Part shown: one piece after another, positions 1 to 8,300 of the stretch | Position numbering within the stretch: position 1 is the stretch's first letter | Layout of the letters: each line of letters begins with the position of its first letter | DNA from: Ochrobactrum chromiisoli | Lineage (GTDB): Bacteria; Pseudomonadota; Alphaproteobacteria; Rhizobiales; Rhizobiaceae | Direction: 5' to 3' | Assembly: GCF_026241335.1 (NCBI RefSeq) | Contig: NZ_JAPHAV010000001.1 | Location: 558,001-622,000 of the forward strand | DNA length: 64,000 nt | Translations under genes and position numbers: made by a program | Notes under the pieces: model-generated | Seen by the model: the letters and a program-made list of their open reading frames with translations, nothing else | What the model was told of the DNA's origin: nothing | The model's database searches: none

Positions 1-1
1 A

Positions 2-1081
2 ACCGGCGACGAAGCCTATGCGCAAATGCTTGAAGCCATTGGCAAAGCCGAGCGCAGCATTATGCTCGAAACCTATATTTTTGATCGCGATGCCATTGGC
101 CAGCAATTTGCCGATGCTCTGGAGAATGCGGTTAAACGGGGTGTGGAAGTTCGCGTTCTGGTCGATGCAGTCGGTGCGCGCTATTCCATTCCAAGCATTG
201 TCGGCCTTTTGAAGCAAAAAAATATCGCCGTTGATGTGTTCAATGGCAACATCATCATGGGGCTGCGTCTGCCTTATGCGAATTTGCGCACACACCGTAA
301 GATACTGATCATTGACGGCAAGCTTGCCTTTACCGGCGGCATGAATATTCGCGGTGCTTTCGTGCAGGCCATTGCTGGCGACGCGGTGGCCTTTGACACG
401 CATTTTCGCGTCGAAGGCCCGGCGATCGCTGATTTGTTTCATGTGGCTTCCGAGGATTGGCGCTTTGCAACGGGCGAGTTGCTGACGGGTGACGCATGGA
501 GCATTGCCGCGCCCAAGGATCCGCCTGGAACGGGCAAGCTTATCCGCATTGTCGGGTCGGGGCCGGACAAGAATATTGAAACCAACCATCGCATGATGAT
601 GGGTGCGTTTTCGGTTGCACAGGAGCATATCCTGATTATGTCACCCTATCTTCTGCCGGATCGTGAATTGATCAGTGCGCTGGTCACAGCGGCACGACGT
701 GGCGTATCGGTCGATGTGGTTGTGCCGGGTGTCAATAATCTCAAGCTGGTGGATCGTGCCATGCGTGCACAGTTCGATCAGCTGCTTCAGGGCGGCTGCC
801 GCATCTGGCGCGCGGGCGGCGCTTTCAATCACTCCAAGCTCATGACCATTGATAGCGCCTGGTCTTATGTCGGTTCATCCAATCTGGATGCGCGTTCGCT
901 TCGGCTGAATTTTGAGATCGATATGGAAATTCTGGATCGGGACATAGCCCTTCAGGTAGAAGAAAGAATCGGAAAAGCGATCGAAACCAGCCGTGAAGTG
1001 AACCTTGCGCGCCTCAAAAGTCGCCCATTTTATGAGCGGCTGATTGATCGTATTATTTGGCTCGGGTCGCCTTATCTTTAG
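2..1081 (+). CDS. phospholipase D-like / cardiolipin synthase family protein (5' partial)
   Basis: The frame is open to the left edge, so the start of the gene lies outside the window and 359 residues are visible. Two HKD phosphodiesterase motifs are seen: HRKILIID (His at about visible codon 98) followed by GG-N, and NHSKLMTID (His at about codon 277) followed by GSSNLDARS. Two HKD motifs of this spacing are typical of bacterial cardiolipin synthases and related phosphatidyl transferases, which make a phosphohistidine intermediate. The membrane segments usual at the N terminus of Cls would be in the missing part, so Cls and a soluble PLD-like enzyme cannot be told apart. The last base of the stop codon is the first base of a tandem repeat array. 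Family assignment is firm; substrate is inference. Confidence 0.88.
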   Translation, partial: TGDEAYAQMLEAIGKAERSIMLETYIFDRDAIGQQFADALENAVKRGVEVRVLVDAVGARYSIPSIVGLLKQKNIAVDVFNGNIIMGLRLPYANLRTHRKILIIDGKLAFTGGMNIRGAFVQAIAGDAVAFDTHFRVEGPAIADLFHVASEDWRFATGELLTGDAWSIAAPKDPPGTGKLIRIVGSGPDKNIETNHRMMMGAFSVAQEHILIMSPYLLPDRELISALVTAARRGVSVDVVVPGVNNLKLVDRAMRAQFDQLLQGGCRIWRAGGAFNHSKLMTIDSAWSYVGSSNLDARSLRLNFEIDMEILDRDIALQVEERIGKAIETSREVNLARLKSRPFYERLIDRIIWLGSPYL

Positions 1082-1361
1082 AGCATTTCCAGCAAAAGTG
1101 CGTAGCGGTTTTGCGTAGGATAATGCGTGAGCAAAAGAGCATTTCCAGCAAAAGTGCGTAGCGGTTTTGCGTAGGATAATGCGTGAGCAAAAGAGCATTT
1201 CCAGCAAAAGTGCGCAGCGGTTTTGCGCAGGATAATGCGTGAGCAAAAGAGCATTTCCAGCAAAAGTGCGTAGCGGCTTTTGCGCAGGATAATGCGTGAG
1301 CAAAAGAGCATTTCCAGCAAAAGTGCGTAGCGGTTTTGCGCGGAATAATGCGTGAAAACAA
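1081..1361. repeat. five-unit tandem array of a 56-bp palindromic (REP-like) element
   Basis: Units begin at 1081, 1137, 1193, 1249 and 1306. The first three are 56 bp, the fourth is 57 bp because of one inserted base, and the fifth decays after about 50 bp. Each begins GAGCATTTCCAGCAAAAGTG and contains AGCGGTTTTGCG. Within a unit GCATTTCC can pair with GGATAATGC and GCAAAA with TTTTGC, so each is an imperfect hairpin. Because 56 is not a multiple of three, the array reads as open, low-complexity peptides in all three minus-strand frames; these are artefacts. The array fills the gap between two convergent genes, the usual place for REP-type elements, and may also affect transcript ends. Confidence 0.9.
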
Positions 1362-1404
1362 CAGGCAAAGCATTTTCAATGCTTCAATCGAAACAGGAAA
1401 CACT

Positions 1405-2307
1405 TTAGGTCTCAAGAGTAGAATTGCTGGTCAGCAGTGACGGGTTGAATTCTTCCAGAAGGTGTGTGGCTGTCTTGAGGTCAAGATGGGCTTTGATTGG
1501 CAGATGATCCGATGCGATGCGTGCAAGCGGCGTGTTGTGCACTTCTACAGATGTCACCAGATTATGCGGCGTTCCCAGAACGCGATCCAGTGCAAAGACC
1601 GGAAAACGCGAGGGGAAGCTTGGCACGGCGGTCGCGACATGGTTGAAGGTCGGCATCAATGAGGCCAGCGATGAACGTTTGCCGATACGCCATTCATTGA
1701 GATCGCCAATCAACAGCGTCGGCAGCGTATCGGCTTCCTGCAAGGCGGAGAGGATGCTTTCGGCCTGCTGTTCGCGCGACCGTTTCAAAAGTCCCAAATG
1801 GGCCGCGATGACCCGCAACGGACCTGTGGCAAATTGCAGATCGGCAACCAGTGCACCGCGCGGTTCTACGCCGGGCAGCGATAATTGCCGGACATTGCGC
1901 ACCACACCTTCGCGAAACAGCAACACATTGCCATGCCAGCCATGGCCTTTGGGCATGGTTGAGGTGATGGGGACCGGCACAAGGCCGTGCCGCTTTTCGA
2001 GCAGGCCGAGATCAAGCAGGCCCGAGCGCTCACCAAAGCGCTTGTCGGCCTCCTGCAATGCAATCACATCGGCATCAATTTCACTGATAACATCGGCCGT
2101 ACGCTGTGGATCAAAGATCTTATCGACACCAATGCATTTGTGCACATTATAGGACGCAATCACAATGTCGCCCTCAGCGACATTGGCATGAGGCGGTCGG
2201 AATCCGGGCCTGTTGCGGATTGCGGTCAATATCTTCTTTGAAATGCGACCTGGGTCTTTTTTCTTCTGCACCCGTGACTGCCTCGTTGTTTGCCGGATTT
2301 TGAACAA
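1405..2307 (-). CDS. endonuclease/exonuclease/phosphatase (EEP) family protein
   Basis: Motifs of the DNase I-like EEP superfamily are in order: SYNVHKC (about residue 52), DVIALQEAD (about 80-88, metal-binding Glu), GDLNEW (about 210) and SDHLPI near the C terminus (catalytic Asp-His). The superfamily contains metal-dependent nucleases, inositol phosphatases and sphingomyelinases, so the substrate cannot be given. There is no signal peptide. The listed start is TTG; a GTG 12 codons further in is an alternative, and the basic N-terminal 40 residues may be partly untranslated. The gene follows the aldehyde dehydrogenase by 46 bp on the same strand and converges on the phospholipase D-like gene. 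Confidence 0.8.
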   Translation of the reverse strand: MFKIRQTTRQSRVQKKKDPGRISKKILTAIRNRPGFRPPHANVAEGDIVIASYNVHKCIGVDKIFDPQRTADVISEIDADVIALQEADKRFGERSGLLDLGLLEKRHGLVPVPITSTMPKGHGWHGNVLLFREGVVRNVRQLSLPGVEPRGALVADLQFATGPLRVIAAHLGLLKRSREQQAESILSALQEADTLPTLLIGDLNEWRIGKRSSLASLMPTFNHVATAVPSFPSRFPVFALDRVLGTPHNLVTSVEVHNTPLARIASDHLPIKAHLDLKTATHLLEEFNPSLLTSNSTLET

Positions 2308-2353
2308 TTCTCATATAAATAGGGCATTTTACAGTTTGAACAGTATCTGTTTT

Positions 2354-3775
2354 CTATCTTGTGATGAAGCGAATGATACGGTCCGTGAGGCCGGAGTAGG
2401 GCGGCTTGATCAAATCGGTGGGCGCTGGCGCATATTTTGTCAGCACCGGCATGGCCTTTGAGAATGTCAAAAAGCCATCCCTGCCATGATAATGGCCCAT
2501 GCCACTGTGGCCAACCCCGCCAAAAGGCAGATCACCGCAAGCAAAATGGTAGAGCGTGTCGTTAATGCAGACACCGCCTGCAACCACGTGTGAAAGCACG
2601 GCTTCGATTTCAGCTGTGTTGTCGCTGAAACAATAAAGCGCCAGTGGACGCTCCTGTGCGAGCATAATGGCAATGGCCTCATCAATGGAGCGATAGCTCA
2701 GAACGGGCAGCAGCGGGCCGAAAATTTCCTCATTCATGATCGCGCTGTCGGCGTGGGGTTCAAGAATGAGCGCAGGCGTCATCGCTCGCGTATGGCTTTG
2801 TGTGGGAGATGTTTCAAGAAGCGGAATAATGGCTTCGCTTTTGTCCTTCGCATCTTCGAGCAGACCGGAAAGGCGCGCATATTGCATGTCATTGATGATT
2901 GTCGTGCGATCGGCGGATGCTGAATATCCCGTATAGCGCTTTTGCGTTTCTTCACGCATTAAGGCCACAAACGCATCGCGCTTGCTGTGATGGATCAGCA
3001 CATAATCTGGCGCTATGCAGGTTTGGCCTGCATTGAAATATTTGCCGGTGGCAATGGATGCCGCAGCCCGCTTGAGATTGGCGCTGTCACTGACAATTGC
3101 TGGCGATTTTCCACCAAGCTCAAGCGTGACCGGCGTGAGGTTTTCAGCGGCGGCTTTCATGATTTTTCGGCCTACAGCCGTCGAGCCGGTAAAAAGTAAA
3201 TGATCAAAGGGCAGAGCGGAGAAAGCCGCTGACAATTTGGCATCCCCCAGCGCAACCGCTGCTCTTTCTGGAGCAAAGACGTCGCCAATCAGCCGGCGTA
3301 AAAATGCGGCGGTCTGAGGCGTGTGCTCGGAGGGTTTGAGAAAGACGTGATTTCCGGCAGCAATCGCTGCCACAAGCGGCGCCAGTGCCAGATTGACCGG
3401 ATAGTTCCACGGCGAAATAATACCGACCACGCCAAGCGGCACAAAACGCACCTCCGCTTTCGCAGGCCATAATTTCCAGCCGGCCTTGCGGCGCTGCGGC
3501 TTCATCCAGCGTTTGAGATGATGGATGGTCTCGTCAATTTCGGCGAAAACAACACTTGCTTCGCCCAGCAAGGTTTCGTGCACAGATCTGTGTCCGAAAT
3601 CCGCACTGACAGCCTTTGCCATATCGTCAAGGCGTTCATGGAGAGTTTTGCGCAGAAGGCGCAAATCATCCACGCGCTGCTCATAGGCGGGGCGATGGCT
3701 GATCCAGTTTTGTCGCAAGCGCTCAAAGGTGGTCTGCAATTGCTGCGGCTGCGATAGGGCTTGATCAGCGTTCAT
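2354..3775 (-). CDS. aldehyde dehydrogenase, coniferyl-aldehyde dehydrogenase type
   Basis: A 473-residue NAD(P)-dependent aldehyde dehydrogenase. Visible catalytic elements are SPWNYPVNL (Asn124), the general base in TLELGGKSP (Glu219) and the nucleophile in FNAGQTC (Cys253). The short length and the C-terminal basic tail are like CalB and class-3 fatty aldehyde dehydrogenases. ATG at 3775 was chosen because it starts the conserved region; the frame is open 40 codons further up but only inside the upstream gene. The chosen start overlaps the stop of the YhhN/lysoplasmalogenase-like gene by 11 bp, suggesting translational coupling. Known for the family: oxidation of aromatic or long-chain aldehydes. 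Inferred from context: a fatty aldehyde may be the substrate here. Confidence 0.87.
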   Translation of the reverse strand: MNADQALSQPQQLQTTFERLRQNWISHRPAYEQRVDDLRLLRKTLHERLDDMAKAVSADFGHRSVHETLLGEASVVFAEIDETIHHLKRWMKPQRRKAGWKLWPAKAEVRFVPLGVVGIISPWNYPVNLALAPLVAAIAAGNHVFLKPSEHTPQTAAFLRRLIGDVFAPERAAVALGDAKLSAAFSALPFDHLLFTGSTAVGRKIMKAAAENLTPVTLELGGKSPAIVSDSANLKRAAASIATGKYFNAGQTCIAPDYVLIHHSKRDAFVALMREETQKRYTGYSASADRTTIINDMQYARLSGLLEDAKDKSEAIIPLLETSPTQSHTRAMTPALILEPHADSAIMNEEIFGPLLPVLSYRSIDEAIAIMLAQERPLALYCFSDNTAEIEAVLSHVVAGGVCINDTLYHFACGDLPFGGVGHSGMGHYHGRDGFLTFSKAMPVLTKYAPAPTDLIKPPYSGLTDRIIRFITR

Positions 3776-4484
3776 AGGCAAAATTCTCAGTTGAGCGGGC
3801 AAAAAGGAATTGCGCCACATAATAGGTGCCAAGAACCCAGAGTCCAGAAAGCGGAATGGGTGTGTGGAAGCGGTTAAAGGCAAGCAATGTATCACTTAAC
3901 ATGAAGAATAACCCGCCAGCCGCTGCAAGCCACGCACTGTAATGCGCGATGGTTTCAGACGCGGTTGAGAGTGCGCGGCTGAAAGCCTGCGCGCCCATAA
4001 GGCCAATTGCGCCTGCATAAATCACAACAGGTATTTTTAACGCGCCTGGTATGCCCGTCCACAAACCGGCAATGATAGCGATTGAAAGCGCGGCGAAGAC
4101 AATGAGAACGCGTTTATGCTGAGTAAAATGCGCTTTGCGGCACAGAGCATAAATATAGATGCAATGGGTTATGAAAAAGCAGATCAGACCGGCCAGAAAA
4201 TAATCGCCGGGAAGCATAAGGAAAAAATCACCGGCTGCGGCAAAGGCGAGGCCCGTTGCAATGGCAAAGCCATAAGCCTTTGAAATCAGGCGCGGGGCAT
4301 TGAGGATCGCACACAGCAGAAGCAGTGTTGCCGTCGGCTTGGTGAGATAATGCACAGAGCGCCAGAAGCTGCTGTCACCATGCTGGCTCACCACGCTGCT
4401 GAGAACGGCACATGCGGCGCATACGAAAAACAGCCGGTAAAATACGCCCTGTCGTCCAAAAGATATGAGCCCTTTGCGGCGCAT
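3765..4484 (-). CDS. YhhN/TMEM86 family membrane protein, lysoplasmalogenase-like
   Basis: A 239-residue integral membrane protein of about eight helices. Family signatures are KPTATLLL (after the first helix), GDFFLML and SDTLLAFNRF, which carry the conserved Asp residues, and the C-terminal YYVAQFLFA. The animal homologue TMEM86B and bacterial relatives cleave the vinyl-ether bond of lysoplasmalogens to give a fatty aldehyde and a glycerophospho head group. The start ATG follows a very strong ribosome site (AAGGAGGAGG). It is the first gene of a three-gene run, and the downstream aldehyde dehydrogenase overlaps it. Family call is good; activity on lysoplasmalogen in this organism is inference. 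Confidence 0.8.
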   Translation of the reverse strand: MRRKGLISFGRQGVFYRLFFVCAACAVLSSVVSQHGDSSFWRSVHYLTKPTATLLLLCAILNAPRLISKAYGFAIATGLAFAAAGDFFLMLPGDYFLAGLICFFITHCIYIYALCRKAHFTQHKRVLIVFAALSIAIIAGLWTGIPGALKIPVVIYAGAIGLMGAQAFSRALSTASETIAHYSAWLAAAGGLFFMLSDTLLAFNRFHTPIPLSGLWVLGTYYVAQFLFARSTENFAYER

Positions 4485-4513
4485 CTTTTCCCTCCTCCTT
4501 TTGCCGTGTCAGG

Positions 4514-4705
4514 TTAATTTGATCTGTGTTCTTTATGTCTTGGTTCGGTTGAATTCCCGGCCTCCCGCCGACGTTTTCGACCGATGCGTTCGGCGTGCGT
4601 CGATAGCTCTGCATTGCCTTCCAAATCGGATTGCAGAATGAGCTTATGTTGTTTCAGCCAACGGATCATTTCGCCGAATTCGAGATCATAGGCTGGCTGG
4701 TCCAT
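4514..4705 (-). CDS. small hypothetical protein, 63 aa
   Basis: The product begins MDQPAYDLEFGEMIRWLKQH and ends in a very basic tail (RKRRREAG...RHKEHRSN). I do not recognise a family. The ATG at 4705 is preceded by GGAGAG at a good distance, which favours this short form. The frame stays open upstream to a TTG at 5014 (166 aa), but that extension crosses a duplicated 16-bp segment and has no good ribosome site. It sits just upstream of the lysoplasmalogenase-like gene on the same strand (29-bp gap). Codon choice looks like that of real genes. Hypothetical. Confidence 0.5.
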   Translation of the reverse strand: MDQPAYDLEFGEMIRWLKQHKLILQSDLEGNAELSTHAERIGRKRRREAGNSTEPRHKEHRSN

Positions 4706-5363
4706 TGGGTCTCTCCACAAATCATGTCGTGCAGGCAAAGGATGCGCGGAGTTGATGCATGTGGCAAGCTCCAAAGCTTTGCGGTGCGCTTGAGGATAAA
4801 GCGTGTAAACAAATGCGGGAATATTTCCAACAACGCAATCAAAGCGGGAAATGGCCCTCAAGGGAGCGCCTTCAAAATGATGTGGGGGTGATGCTTCAAT
4901 GTCACAGCGCATGGGCGGGTCATAGCCCCCTTTCTGCGCTTGAGCTGCGGGTGGTGATGCTTCAATGTTTCGGGCTTTTTGCAAACCGCTGATCGGATTC
5001 TCAAATAAATTCAATTCATAATAGCAATTCTTATTTTAGCATGTAAAAACATAGTAACTATTATTTATTGGTATATATATGAAGAATATTAGATATAGCT
5101 AGCAATTTTCTACACGAATTGACAAATAAATATTTATGATCTTATTGTCATTTCGGTTTTTGAATTGTGATTCAGCTTGCTTTTTATTCTGTTCGTCTGC
5201 TTAAAGGGCGGCTGAATGTACAAGACTCGTTATTGATATATTGGACCTGTTGCCTTTTGTTTTTCGAAAACAAGCGGTTGCGGGAGCATAAGATTGCAGA
5301 AAAGCATGCGGGGCCGGTCGTTTTGGCCAGACAAAGCCCGAGCAACGGAGATGGATAATCGAC
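4706..5363. other. long intergenic leader upstream of the autotransporter
   Basis: No convincing gene. The left part (4706-4990) carries a 16-bp direct repeat, GGTGATGCTTCAATGT, near 4887 and 4952. From about 4990 to 5190 the DNA is strongly AT-rich, unlike the flanks. A possible promoter is TTGACA at 5119-5124 with TTATTG at 5142-5147 (17-bp spacer), about 215 bp upstream of the autotransporter start, leaving a long 5' leader. The promoter is a guess from sequence. Confidence 0.4.
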
Positions 5364-8300
5364 ATGACGGATAAGCAAAACATGAGACTGCGCAATGCTG
5401 CCGGTGCAAAGTCGCGTATGGCGGGGCGCACGTTGCTTTTATGTGGGGTTTCCACGCTGACACTCGCAGTCAGTGGCCTCTGTGCCACGGCAGCTTTTGC
5501 TGATCCGGCGATTACCTATAGTGGCGATCTCTCGCCTGCGCCCGTCACAGGCACCACCAACTGGACCCCTGATGGCCCCATCACCATGGGCGTCAATGAG
5601 AATTCAACCCTGACTGTCTCGGGCGGTGCAACCATAACGGACCCCGAGCAAACTTTCAGTTTTGGCGAGAAGGGTGCCACGGGGCACAATTCCACCTTCA
5701 CCATCGACGGTGCTGGCACAAAGGTTGAGCTTGGTGGCATTTCGATGGGGATAGGCAATGGCAGCAATGACCAGCTTATTATACGCAACGGGGCTTCGTT
5801 GGACTTGGGGGAGTACAGCGTTACCCTTGCCAAAAACAAAGGCACTTTTACCAATCCGGGAACGGCAAGCATGCTTGTCACCGGACAGGGCACAACTGTT
5901 AAGACTGGTGGTATCGCTGTCGGTGGAAGTAGCAATGTGTCCGCTTCTGTGCGCATTGAGGATGGTGCCAAGGTTGATGCTGTAAAGCCAGGTCGGAATG
6001 GAAACTTTCTCATCGGTTCTGGCTCTGATCCTAACCCCGAAGGTGCTCGCCATGGCGAGGTTATTGTAACGGGCGCTGGCACAGAGCTAACGACTAACGC
6101 GTTGATAATAGGAACCCAGGCGCCGATGGCTACTACTGCCTGGGGGCAGGAACAAGGCGTGCTGACCATCGCCGATGGCGCGGTCGTGAAAGTGAATACA
6201 GGCGCATTCCAAATGTTCAATGCGAGTGTCATCAATATTGGTGCGGCCGCTGGTCAGGCGCCAACCGCTGCCGGAACACTCGACGCTTCTAATCTGTGCT
6301 CTGGTTGCGGTGTCCCCATAGCAGGGCTTCCTGGACCAATCATCAACTTTAACCATACGGGCGACACGGTTTTTAACGCGGCCATTTCCACTAAGGCTTC
6401 TTACTTCTCGACAATCAATCAGCTTGCCGGCGTCACGAAGCTGACGGGCGATAGCACTGAGGGTAAGTTTAACGGTGCTGTAAACATCAGCGGCGGCACG
6501 CTGCAATTGGGTGATGGTGGCACGACGGGGTCTCTCTACGCCGACATAACCAACAACAGCACACTCGCCTTCAACCGCTCCAATGCCTATAAGTTCGACA
6601 CCGTCATTTCCGGCACGGGCGATGTTGTCCAGCTTGGCTCTGGCACGCTGACATTGAGCGGTGTCAACACCTATAGCGGCGGCACCAAACTCAATGCCGG
6701 TACCATTGCCGTTGCCTCCGATGCAGCCTTGGGTGCAGCAAGTGGCGCGCTATCTTTCAATGGCGGCGCATTGAACAACACCGCAGCCTTCACCTCTGGC
6801 CGCACATTTGACTTTGGTGCCAATGGCGGCTTCGTGAAGACGGATAAAACCTTAACGCTCAATGGTGCCATCACGGGTGCAGGCAACCTCATTAAGAACG
6901 GCGATGGCGAGCTGGTCTATAATGGTGATGGTTCTGCGCATACAGGCGCAACCAATGTCCTTGGGGGAACATTCACCTTGCATGGCAAGCTGGGCGGTGC
7001 TGTGCAGGTCTCGGAAAATGGGACACTTGATGGCGATGGCACCATCACGGGCAATACCCATATTGTGGGCGGCACACTTTCTGGCGTCTCAGGCCAGACG
7101 CTTCAATTCAACGGCGACCTCAAATTGGATACGAACAGCAAGACAAATGTTGCCATGGGTGCAGACACCGATGCAATGTTCAATGTCACTGGCGATCTGA
7201 CCGTCGGAGGCACCCTCAACATCAGCGATGATGGTGGCTTTGGCATCGGCGTTAACAACGTCTTCCACGCTGACGGTGTTGTGACCAATACTAATCTGAC
7301 AATCGGCACTGTGGATCCTGCGATTGAAGCTGCCAATATATCGCTTACTGTCGGGCAACATGACGTTACCCTCACCAACACAGGTGGTCTGACTCTGGGC
7401 TATTGGAATGGTGCCAACACGACAGGTGACGGCACTGTTCATGGCGGCACTGGCACGTGGGGAACCGGCAACAACTGGACAAATGAAAACGGCACAGCGA
7501 ACGGCCCTTGGGTCGACGCCCAGTTCGCAATCTTTGGCGGAACTGCCGGTACAGTGACCATTGCTCCAGCAGGGGTCGGCGCTGCGGGTATGCAGTTTGC
7601 CGTTGACGGTTATACGATGGGCGGCGGCACGCTGACCCTCGCAAATGGCAACACGGCCCCGATTATTCGCGTGGGCGATGGCTCAGCAGGCAGCGATGCA
7701 ACCAAAGCGACGATCAGTGCTGTGATCGCGGGTACAAATGGTCTCAACAAGACCGGCAAAGGCACGCTCATTCTGACCGGTGCCAATACCTATACCGGTG
7801 ACACCAAAATCAGCCTCGGCACATTGCAGCTTGGTGCAGGCGGCGCAATGGGCACGCTGGCATCCACCAAGGTCGACGTGAACACCAAAAGCACCTTGGC
7901 GTTCAATCACAATGATACGCAGAACTTTACAGCCCAAATCACCGGCGAAGGCTCGGTCGTGCACACGGGTTCCGGCACACTCACACTGAGCGGCGATAAC
8001 AGCTTCACCGGTGGTCTCACAGTGGCTGAAGGTATAGTTAACGCAGGTTCCGATGACCTTGCTTTCGGCACGGGGGTTCTTACCGTCAACGCACCTGGTG
8101 TTGTCGATCTGACAACGCACAATATAACTGTCGGTGGACTTGCGGGTGATGGCACCATTCACACCAAAGCAAAAACCCTGACAGTCGCTTCGGATGATGA
8201 CGGCGTCTTTGCCGGTAAGTTTGATCATACCGCTGGCGATCCAACGGCAGCGCTCTACAAGATGGGCAATGGCACACTGGCACTGACCGGTGACAATACT

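Noticed and set aside
1081-1361. CRISPR array
   Set aside because: The 56-bp units are contiguous without unique spacers, and no cas genes are present.
875-1415. Three overlapping minus-strand frames of 96-142 codons with repeated Phe/Leu/Cys-rich peptides
   Set aside because: They are translations of the 56-bp tandem repeat in its three frames; no ribosome sites, and they overlap the PLD-like gene.
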